NCBI RefSeq assembly: GCF_000717875.1
Contig: NZ_JOCT01000018.1
Location: 184,083-248,082, forward strand
DNA: 64,000 nt
Direction: 5' to 3'
Origin: Streptomyces sp. NRRL S-455
Lineage (GTDB): Bacteria; Actinomycetota; Actinomycetes; Streptomycetales; Streptomycetaceae
The notes below the pieces were generated by a model, which made no database searches, was not told where the DNA came from, and saw only the letters and a list, made by a program, of their open reading frames with translations. This document shows, piece by piece, positions 57,833-64,000 of this stretch. How positions within the stretch are numbered: position 1 is the stretch's first letter; each line of letters opens with the position of its first letter. The position numbers and the translations under genes are program-made.

Positions 57833-59188
57833 CTCGGCCTCCGTCTTCGCCTCGGGCGCGGCCTCCGGCTCCGCCGCACGTGCCCGGCCCGCGAGGACCT
57901 TGATCGACACCAGCGCGATCACCGAGAGCGCGATGATGTAGCCGGAGACGGCCATCGAGGTGCCCGTCGCCTCCAGCAGCAGCACCATGACGAAGGGGGC
58001 GAGTCCGCCGCCGGCGACGGCCGCGATCTGGTACCCGAGGGAGGCGCCGGTGTAGCGCATCTCGGGCGTGAACAGCTCGGCGAACAGGGCGGCCTGGGGC
58101 CCGTACATGATGCTCAGGAAGCAGCTGGCGACGAACGTGCCGACCGCGAGCCACAGCAGCGAGCCGGTGTCGATCAGCAGGAAGAGCGGTACGGCCCACA
58201 GGGCGATGCCTACCGCGCCGAGCGCGTAGATGCGGATGCGGCCGATGCGGTCGGAGAGCGCGGCGGCGGCCGGGATCAGCACCAGCTGGGTGAGGCTGAC
58301 GCAGAGCGAGACCATGAGCACCGGGCCCTTCTTCATGTCCAGTTCCCGGGTCGTGTAGTCGAGGACGCCGGTGATGAGGATGTAGAAGGTCGCGGTGTTC
58401 ACGGCGAAGGAGCCGCCCGCGAGGAGCACCGTGCCCAGGTGGCCGCGCAGGATCGTGCGCAGCGGCGAGTTCTGCTCGGACTTCTCCTTCTCCGCGAGCG
58501 CGCGCTCGGCCTCCCGGAACGCCGGGGTCTCCTCGACGCGGGTGTGGATGTACCAGGCGAGGCCCAGTACCAGCAGGCCGACCAGGAACGGCACCCGCCA
58601 GCCCCAGGCGGCGAACGCCGAGTCGGTGGTGAGCGCGCCGGCCAGCAGGAAGACGGTGTTGGCGGTGACCACGCCGATGGGGACGCCGAGCTGGACGACG
58701 CTGCCGTAGACGCCGCGCTTGCCCTCCGGGGCGTACTCGGTGGCCAGGAGCATCGCGCCGCCCCACTGGGCGCCGACGGCGACGCCCTGTGCGACGCGAA
58801 GCAGGACCAGCAGGATCGGGGCGGCGACGCCGATGGTGTCGTAGGTCGGGAGCAGGCCGATACCGGTCGTGGCGACGCCCATGAGCGTGAGCGCGAGGAC
58901 CAGCATCGGCTTGCGGCCGCGCTTGTCGCCGAGGTGGCCGGCGACGATGCCGCCGAGCGGGCGGGCGAGGAAGCCGACGGCGAAGGTGGCGAACGAGGCC
59001 AGGACGCCGGCGGTGGGGCTCCCGGCGGGGAAGTAGAGGTCGCCGAGGATGAGGGCGGCGGCGATGCCGAAGACGAAGTAGTCGTACCACTCGACGGCCG
59101 AGGCGAGCGCTGCCGCGGTGGCTACCCGGCGGCGGTTGTCGACGGCGGGCGTGGTGGTGACGGGCTGAGCGGAAGGTGCCGTGTCCAT
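57821..59188 (-). CDS. MHS-family major facilitator transporter
   Basis: A 455-residue 12-helix transporter of the metabolite:H+ symporter family (shikimate, ketoglutarate, proline/betaine relatives). Marks are VEWYDYFVFG in helix 1, the helix 2-3 loop GHLGDKRGRKP, and RVAQGVAVGAQWGGAMLLATEYAP in the middle. The cytoplasmic C-terminus is acidic and Ala rich. ATG 59188 gives the family N-terminus. It is on the same strand as the alcohol and aldehyde dehydrogenases but behind a terminator. A possible TetR site lies at 59255-59266. Substrate unknown, probably an organic acid. Confidence 0.88.
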   Translation of the reverse strand: MDTAPSAQPVTTTPAVDNRRRVATAAALASAVEWYDYFVFGIAAALILGDLYFPAGSPTAGVLASFATFAVGFLARPLGGIVAGHLGDKRGRKPMLVLALTLMGVATTGIGLLPTYDTIGVAAPILLVLLRVAQGVAVGAQWGGAMLLATEYAPEGKRGVYGSVVQLGVPIGVVTANTVFLLAGALTTDSAFAAWGWRVPFLVGLLVLGLAWYIHTRVEETPAFREAERALAEKEKSEQNSPLRTILRGHLGTVLLAGGSFAVNTATFYILITGVLDYTTRELDMKKGPVLMVSLCVSLTQLVLIPAAAALSDRIGRIRIYALGAVGIALWAVPLFLLIDTGSLLWLAVGTFVASCFLSIMYGPQAALFAELFTPEMRYTGASLGYQIAAVAGGGLAPFVMVLLLEATGTSMAVSGYIIALSVIALVSIKVLAGRARAAEPEAAPEAKTEAESAG

Positions 59189-59254
59189 GCGGTGCACGCT
59201 CCGGTGGGTGCGGGGACGGAACAGGGGGGTGGCTCGGGTTCCGGGAACGTACTG

Positions 59255-59266
59255 ACCGGACGGTAT
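59255..59266. promoter_or_regulatory. Possible TetR-type site C
   Basis: On the minus strand ATACCGTCCGGT, one mismatch from ATACCGACCGGT at sites A and B, 67 bp before the MHS transporter start. Confidence 0.45.
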
Positions 59267-59338
59267 GGCCGTCAACGGGTCGTGCACCAGGACTTTTGCT
59301 TGTAGGTGGCACACATGTGCGGCCGGACATGCCGGAGC

Positions 59339-59363
59339 CCCCGGCCTCGCGTGGAGGCCGGGG
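59339..59363 (-). terminator. Terminator of the dehydrogenase operon
   Basis: CCCCGGCCTC / GAGGCCGGGG perfect 10-bp arms with a 5-nt loop, 15 bp past the alcohol dehydrogenase stop. Confidence 0.85.
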
Positions 59364-59378
59364 TGGGGGCGGAGACCG

Positions 59379-60461
59379 TCAGAAGACGACCAGCGCGCGG
59401 CCGCCCCTGCCCGCCAGCATGTTCTCGAAGGCCGCCGGGATGCCGTCGAGGGAGATCCGTTCCGTCACCAGGGCGCTCAGGTCGAGGCGGCCCGCCCGGA
59501 CGTGCTCGGCCAGCACCGGGAGGTCCTCGGCCGGGTCGGAGTTGCCGTAGACGCAGCCGGAGAGGGTGCGGCCCCAGTGGAAGATCTCCAGGGCGTTGAA
59601 GGTGACCTGTTGGTCCTTGCCGCCGATGCCGACGACCGTGGTGCGGCCGCCGCGGCGGGTGGAGTCCCAGGCCGTGCGGATGGTGACCGCGCGCCCGGCG
59701 CACTCCACGGCCACGTCGACGCCCTGCTTGCCGGTGAGGCCGCGGATCTCGCGGGCGGTGGTGTCGGAGGCTACGAGGTAGTCGGTGGCACCGGCCGTCC
59801 GGGCCAGTTCCTCCTTCTCGGCGGACACGTCCACCGCGATGATCTTCGAGGCGCCCGCGATCCGGGCCGCCTGGACGGCCGCGAGGCCCACTCCCCCGAC
59901 GCCGAACACCGCGACCGTCTCGCCCTGCCGGACCCGGGCCGAGTGGTGGACGGCGCCGTAGCCGGTGAGGACGGCGCAGCCGAGGAGGGCCGCGTCGGTG
60001 AGCGGGACACCGTCCGGGACGGGCTGGACGCAGGACGCCTTGACGACCGTCTCCTCGGCGAACGCGGCGACGTTCAGCCCGGGGTGGAGGTCGGTGCCCT
60101 CGGTGGTGCGGGCGTAGACGTCGGCGGCGCCGTCGAGGGCACGGGCGCACAGCCAGACCTCGCCGAGCGAGCAGGCGTGGCAGGCGCCGCAGGACGGGGC
60201 CCAGTTGAGGACGACGCCGTCGCCGGGTGCGACACGGGTGACGCCCTCGCCGACGGCGACGACCGTGCCGGCGCCCTCGTGGCCGAGGACGGCGGGGACG
60301 GGCACGCGCATGGTGCCGTTGGACAGGGACAGGTCGGAGTGGCAGACCCCGGCGGCGGCGAGCCGGACGCGGACCTGTCCGGGTCCGGGGTCGGGCAGGT
60401 CGATGCCGGTGATCTCCAGCGGGGAGCCGACGGCGGGCAGGACGGCGGCGCGGACAGCCAT
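59379..60461 (-). CDS. Zinc-dependent alcohol dehydrogenase
   Basis: A 360-residue medium-chain alcohol dehydrogenase of the class III-like branch. Catalytic zinc ligands are in GVCHSDLSL, GHEGAGTV and the later GCAVLTGYGAVH. Structural zinc cysteines are in SCGACHACSLGEVWLC. The NAD fold has FGVGGVGLAAVQAAR (about 185-200). ATG 60461 is chosen; a GGGGAG site lies about 12 nt before it. It follows the aldehyde dehydrogenase by 22 bp, so alcohol to aldehyde to acid oxidation in one operon is likely. Confidence 0.9.
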   Translation of the reverse strand: MAVRAAVLPAVGSPLEITGIDLPDPGPGQVRVRLAAAGVCHSDLSLSNGTMRVPVPAVLGHEGAGTVVAVGEGVTRVAPGDGVVLNWAPSCGACHACSLGEVWLCARALDGAADVYARTTEGTDLHPGLNVAAFAEETVVKASCVQPVPDGVPLTDAALLGCAVLTGYGAVHHSARVRQGETVAVFGVGGVGLAAVQAARIAGASKIIAVDVSAEKEELARTAGATDYLVASDTTAREIRGLTGKQGVDVAVECAGRAVTIRTAWDSTRRGGRTTVVGIGGKDQQVTFNALEIFHWGRTLSGCVYGNSDPAEDLPVLAEHVRAGRLDLSALVTERISLDGIPAAFENMLAGRGGRALVVF

Positions 60462-60483
60462 GACGGAAGGGACTCCCCTGGGA

Positions 60484-61872
60484 CTAGAACTGGAGGGACT
60501 TGGTCTGGAGGTACTCGGCCAGGCCGTGCACGCCGAGTTCGCGGCCCACGCCCGACTGCTTGTAGCCGCCGAAGGGGGCGAGCGGGTTGAAGCGGCCGCC
60601 GTTGATGTCGACCTGGCCGGTGTCCATGCGGCGGGCGAAGGCCACCGCCTCGGCCTCCTCCCCGGCCCACACGGCACCGGCCAGACCGTAGACGGTGCCG
60701 TTGGCGATCCGCAGGGCGTCCTCCTCGTCCTCGTAGCGGAGGACCGACAGGACCGGGCCGAAGATCTCCTCCTGCGCGATGGTCATGTCCGGGGTGACGT
60801 CGGCGAAGACGGTCGGGCTGACGAAGTAGCCGCTCTCGCGCGGGGCTTCGGGGCCGCCCGCGACCAGGCGGGCGCCTTCCGCGACGCCCTTCTCGATGTA
60901 GCCGCGCACCCGGGCCTGCTGCTTCGCGTTGACGACCGGACCGATGCGGTCGCCGTACTTGGCGGCGGCGGTGGCAGCGAGTTCGACGGCCTCGTCGTAC
61001 TGGTCGCGGTGGATCAGCATCCGGGTCCAGGCGCTGCACGTCTGCCCGGAGTTGGACATGACGTTGGCGACGCCGACGTTGACGGCCTTGGCCAGGTCGG
61101 CGGTCGGGAGGATGACGTTGGCGGACTTGCCGCCGAGTTCGAGGGCGACCTTCTTGACCGCTCCGGCGGCGATCGCGGCGATCCGCCGGCCGACGGCGGT
61201 GGAGCCGGTGAAGGAGACCAGGTCGACGTCCGGGTGCTCGGCGAGGGCCTGGCCGGCGACCGGGCCGAGGCCCGTGACCAAGTTGAAGACGCCTGCCGGG
61301 ATGCCGGCCTCGTGCACCGCGTCGGCGAAGAGACGGGCGACCAGCGGGGTGTCCTCGGCGGGCTTCACGACGATCGTGCAGCCCGCCGCGAGGGCCGGGG
61401 CGACCTTGGCGACGATCTGGTGCAGGGGGTAGTTCCAGGGCGTGATCGCGGCCACCACACCGACCGGCTCGTGGTGCACGACCGAGTTGCCGGTCTTCTC
61501 CTCGAAGGCGTACGTCGCCGCCAGCTCGGCGTACGAGCCCGCGACCGCGATCGGTACGGCGGCGTGGACGGCCTGTGAGAACTTCAGCGGCGAGCCGAGT
61601 TCGGCCGTGACGGTCTCGGCGATCTCGTCCGCCCGGGCCACGAGGACGTCCCGGAGGGCGGTGAGGCGGGCGGCCCGCTCGGCGGGAGGGGTCGCGGCCC
61701 AGGCCGGGAGGGCGGCGCGGGCGGCCCGTACGGCCGCGTCCACGTCTTCGGCGGTGCCCGCCGGGACCGTGCCGATGACCTGCTCATCGGCCGGGTTCAC
61801 GACCTCGATCACGTCCTGGCCGGCGGCGGGGCGCCAGGCGCCCCCGATGTACATGCCGTCGTGTGCCTTCAT
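60484..61872 (-). CDS. Aldehyde dehydrogenase
   Basis: A 462-residue NAD(P)-dependent aldehyde dehydrogenase. It has the cofactor and active-site marks PWNYPLHQIVAKVAPALAAG, FTGSTAVGR, VALELGGKSA (general base Glu) and NSGQTCSAWTRM (catalytic Cys). The ATG at 61872 has GGAGGAAG 5 nt upstream. It is the first gene of the operon with the alcohol dehydrogenase. An operator-like 19-bp inverted repeat is 39 bp upstream. The substrate aldehyde is unknown. Confidence 0.94.
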   Translation of the reverse strand: MKAHDGMYIGGAWRPAAGQDVIEVVNPADEQVIGTVPAGTAEDVDAAVRAARAALPAWAATPPAERAARLTALRDVLVARADEIAETVTAELGSPLKFSQAVHAAVPIAVAGSYAELAATYAFEEKTGNSVVHHEPVGVVAAITPWNYPLHQIVAKVAPALAAGCTIVVKPAEDTPLVARLFADAVHEAGIPAGVFNLVTGLGPVAGQALAEHPDVDLVSFTGSTAVGRRIAAIAAGAVKKVALELGGKSANVILPTADLAKAVNVGVANVMSNSGQTCSAWTRMLIHRDQYDEAVELAATAAAKYGDRIGPVVNAKQQARVRGYIEKGVAEGARLVAGGPEAPRESGYFVSPTVFADVTPDMTIAQEEIFGPVLSVLRYEDEEDALRIANGTVYGLAGAVWAGEEAEAVAFARRMDTGQVDINGGRFNPLAPFGGYKQSGVGRELGVHGLAEYLQTKSLQF

Positions 61873-61911
61873 CGTGCTTCCTCCGGGGCGGGGCGTCGTC
61901 GTCCGGCACAT

Positions 61912-61930
61912 AAACTAGCGACGATAGTTT
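61912..61930. promoter_or_regulatory. TetR-type operator before the aldehyde dehydrogenase
   Basis: AAACTAGCGACGATAGTTT, palindromic AAACTA/TAGTTT arms, 39 bp before the start. It resembles the complement of 55295-55313 (14 of 19), so the TetR at 55340 is a candidate binder. Confidence 0.55.
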
Positions 61931-62009
61931 TCTGACGCCAGACACCCTGGGCTCGAACCGATCCCGGTCATCACAGCACGGAGCGGGCCCCGCCGAGGTG
62001 TGCGGCTCC

Positions 62010-63350
62010 TCACTCCCCCAGGTCGGGCTGGCGGTCCGGGTGCGGACAGACGCGGTCGCCGTGCTGGTCGAACACGAAGAGGTGGGCGAGGTCGACCAGG
62101 AGCGGCACCTGCATGCCGCGGCGGAGAGCAAGGTCCGGGGTGGTGCGGACGATGAGGTCGCCGGGCAGGCGGGGCTCGGCTGTCGCCAGGCCGGACCGCG
62201 CCTCCTCGGGAGGGTCCAGGGCCACCACCGGACCGGCCCGGCCGGCGGTGGACAGCTCCCGGAGACGGCCGATGACCGAGCCGTCGCGGCGGCGGCGCCG
62301 GGCGGGGCGAGCGAGGCCGGCGCGCGGGGCCTCCAGTTCCGGGACGAGCGCGAGGGTGGAACCGGTGTCGAAATGGACGAGGATCTCGTGCCCCTGGAAC
62401 TCCACGTGCTCGACCAGGCCGGTGATCGGCACCTCGCCGGGCCGGGCGGAGGAGTGCCTGGCTATCCGGACGGCTTCCGAGCGCAACCCGACGATGACCT
62501 CCCGGCCCTGCTGGACCCGCAGCAACTGGTGATCCAGGGAGAGCGGCTCGGGCAGGCGCAGGAACTGCTTGCCCAGGCTGATGGTCATCGCCCCGTCCAG
62601 CGGGGCCCGCACCAGGCCGCGCAGGAGGTTGATGCGGGGCGTGCCGACGAAGGCCGCGACGAAGACGTTGCTGGGCAGGGCGTACACCACGCGCGGGCTG
62701 TCGACCTGCTGGAGCACCCCGCCGCGCAGCACGGCGACCCGGTCGCCGAGCGACATGGCCTCGGCCTGGTCGTGGGTGACATAGACGGTGGTGACGCCCA
62801 GCTCCCGGGTGAGCTGGGATATCTCGGCCCGCAGGTGGTTGCGGAGCTTGGCGTCGAGGTTGGACAGCGGCTCGTCCATGAGGAAGGCCGAGGGGCGGCG
62901 GGCGATGGCCCGGCCCATCGCCACGCGCTGGCGTTCGCCGCCGGAGAGGTGACCGGGCAGACGGTCCAGGAGGTCCTCGATGCCCAGCATGCGGGCGGTG
63001 GCGTCCACGCGCGGCGCGGGATCCGTGTTCGGGGCCTCGATGCGCAGCGGGAAGCCGATGTTGGCGCGGCTGGTCATGTTCGGGTAGAGGGCGAAGTTCT
63101 GGAAGACCATCGCCATGTCCCTCCCGGACGGCGGCAGGTCGTTGGCGTGTTCGCCGTCGAGCAGCAGTTCGCCTTCGTCGATCTCCTCCAGACCGGCGAT
63201 CATCCTGAGCACGGTCGACTTGCCGCAGCCGGACGGGCCGAGCAGCACGAGGAACTCGCCCGGTGTGATGTCCAGCGACAGCCGGTCCACGACGCGGGCG
63301 CCCCGCGTGTAGGCCTTGCTCACGTCGTGCAGGGAGATGGCGCGTGTCAT
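62010..63350 (-). CDS. ABC transporter ATP-binding protein, MalK/UgpC type
   Basis: A 446-residue importer ATPase. The Walker A GPSGCGKST is at residues 38-46, Q-loop MVFQNFALYPNM, signature HLSGGERQR, Walker B AFLMDEPLSNLD and the switch His in VYVTHDQAEAMSLGD. A long C-terminal TOBE/OB regulatory region (about 240-446) follows. It is longer than usual (about 370), with an Arg-rich insert (ARPARRRRRDG). No permease or binding-protein genes are adjacent. It may be a shared ATPase for several sugar importers, like MsiK, though that is inference. A start at ATG 63350 fits the family. Confidence 0.88.
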   Translation of the reverse strand: MTRAISLHDVSKAYTRGARVVDRLSLDITPGEFLVLLGPSGCGKSTVLRMIAGLEEIDEGELLLDGEHANDLPPSGRDMAMVFQNFALYPNMTSRANIGFPLRIEAPNTDPAPRVDATARMLGIEDLLDRLPGHLSGGERQRVAMGRAIARRPSAFLMDEPLSNLDAKLRNHLRAEISQLTRELGVTTVYVTHDQAEAMSLGDRVAVLRGGVLQQVDSPRVVYALPSNVFVAAFVGTPRINLLRGLVRAPLDGAMTISLGKQFLRLPEPLSLDHQLLRVQQGREVIVGLRSEAVRIARHSSARPGEVPITGLVEHVEFQGHEILVHFDTGSTLALVPELEAPRAGLARPARRRRRDGSVIGRLRELSTAGRAGPVVALDPPEEARSGLATAEPRLPGDLIVRTTPDLALRRGMQVPLLVDLAHLFVFDQHGDRVCPHPDRQPDLGE

Positions 63351-63472
63351 GAGTGCCCCCGAGGGGTCATCAGTCCGCTGGTGCTCCGCGGTCCGGAAAC
63401 CCCGTACGGGTCGCACGGGGCTGTGGGTCACGGAAGTTAACGGAATGTGCGCGGCCGGGGGAAGACACCGGT

Positions 63473-63490
63473 CGGAAGCGGGGGCTTCCG
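63473..63490 (-). terminator. Possible terminator after the sortase gene
   Basis: CGGAAGC / GCTTCCG perfect 7-bp arms with a 4-nt loop, 30 bp past the sortase stop. Confidence 0.5.
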
Positions 63491-63520
63491 TCCATCTGCT
63501 GAGAAGGCGGGCGGCCCGGT

Positions 63521-64000
63521 TCAGCGGATGCCGGTGAGGTGGGCGAAGACCACGAGGTTCCCGGAGTAGCCCTTCCTGCGGTCGTAGGTGCCGCTGCAGG
63601 TGATCAGGCGCAGCTCGGGGCGGCCTCGGGGGCCGTACACCTCCTGACTGGGGAAGTTCGCCTTCTCGTACGACCTGACCCTGTCGACGGTGTAGACGGC
63701 GATCCGCCCGTCGGCACGGCGGACCTCGACGACGCGGTCGGGTTTCATCTCGGTCAGCCCCGCGAAGACGGCGGGCCCGCTGTCGGTGTCGAGGTGCCCG
63801 ACGGCCACGGCGGTGCCCTGTCCGCCGGGCGAGGCGCCGTGCTTGAACCAGCCGACCAGCTCGGCGTCGTCCTCCGGGGGCGTGGTGAGGCGGTGGTCAC
63901 GGTCGAGGCCCAGGTGCATGACCGGGGCGTCGATACGAAGGTACGGGATCAGCAGGCGGGTGGCTCGGGAGGGGGGCAGCGGGCGGAGGGAGGCCGGGGG
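63521..64000 (-). CDS. Class F sortase, C-terminal part (cut by window edge)
   Basis: The last 159 residues of a sortase of the actinobacterial class F type. The catalytic His is in AVGHLDTDSGPAVF, the catalytic Cys in RLITCSGTYD, and the conserved Arg probably in DRRKGYSGN. The chain continues past 64000 in frame (upstream residues TRLLIPYLRIDAPVMHLG match the usual start of the domain); the signal/anchor lies outside the window. Sortases join surface proteins to the wall. Class E rather than F enzymes are known to anchor long chaplins, so a link to chpC is not implied. Confidence 0.9.
   Translation of the reverse strand, partial: PPASLRPLPPSRATRLLIPYLRIDAPVMHLGLDRDHRLTTPPEDDAELVGWFKHGASPGGQGTAVAVGHLDTDSGPAVFAGLTEMKPDRVVEVRRADGRIAVYTVDRVRSYEKANFPSQEVYGPRGRPELRLITCSGTYDRRKGYSGNLVVFAHLTGIR

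Noticed and set aside
63521..64000. The sortase as the enzyme anchoring ChpC
   Set aside because: It is class F-like, 40 kb away and incomplete; long chaplins are known to use class E sortases.

Overview
The window is a high-GC actinobacterial chromosome segment, almost certainly from Streptomyces. It carries chaplin genes, a mycothiol ligase gene, the gylR-glpFKD glycerol operon, several TetR regulators, many GTG starts with AGGAGG-like ribosome sites, and -10 boxes of the TAGGCT kind. From memory, gene order follows the conserved core region that begins at metH in S. coelicolor. I see no prophage, insertion sequence, CRISPR array or secondary-metabolite cluster. Single genes are damaged or altered by small repeats.

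Layout. 1-3890: end of a HAD hydrolase gene and metH. 4179-9390: glycerol repressor GylR with a near-identical operator before gylR and before glpF-glpK-glpD. 9452-11268: a FadR-type regulator and a PAC2 protein. 11729-15201: mshC, then an actinobacterial trio (kinase-like protein, DUF3090 protein, histidine phosphatase). 15263-22776: CorA, a ferritin-like protein, an F420-type oxidoreductase, an aldo-keto reductase coupled to a RecD2-like protein without an intact P-loop, an acidic protein and DUF5703. 22853-24098: chaplins chpC and chpH. 24248-26291: M20 peptidase, tRNA-Leu(GAG), YchJ-like protein. 26299-30927: gluconate/idonate catabolism (gntR, gntK, gntP and two dehydrogenases). 31002-32349: a membrane cytochrome b and a molybdopterin oxidoreductase. 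32437-38870: amino-acid permease with an unknown partner, a DMT transporter, NUDIX, paired DUF202 proteins with a tandem-duplicated tail, and an oxidoreductase.

39070-44557: two divergent fatty-acid type operons (phosphotransferase plus acyl-CoA dehydrogenase; SDR, acyl-CoA ligase and TetR) that share the 12-mer ATACCGACCGGT upstream. 44705-50201: NamZ-type muramidase, an alpha/beta hydrolase and a secreted penicillin-acylase-type enzyme. 50468-53758: zinc-ribbon protein, BKACE enzyme, soxR whose 3' end is replaced by a dispersed repeat, MaoC hydratase and a TetR with matching operators. 53804-57832: YiaA-like membrane protein, acyl-CoA dehydrogenase with divergent TetR, and an ArsR regulator frameshifted by a 35-bp tandem duplication beside an EamA transporter. 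57821-64000: MHS transporter, alcohol and aldehyde dehydrogenases, a sugar-type ABC ATPase and a partial class F sortase.

Most notable: the repeat-invaded soxR, the mshC-linked kinase/phosphatase trio of unknown function, the degenerate RecD2 protein, the ArsR frameshift, and three families of matching TetR-type operators that suggest local regulatory wiring.
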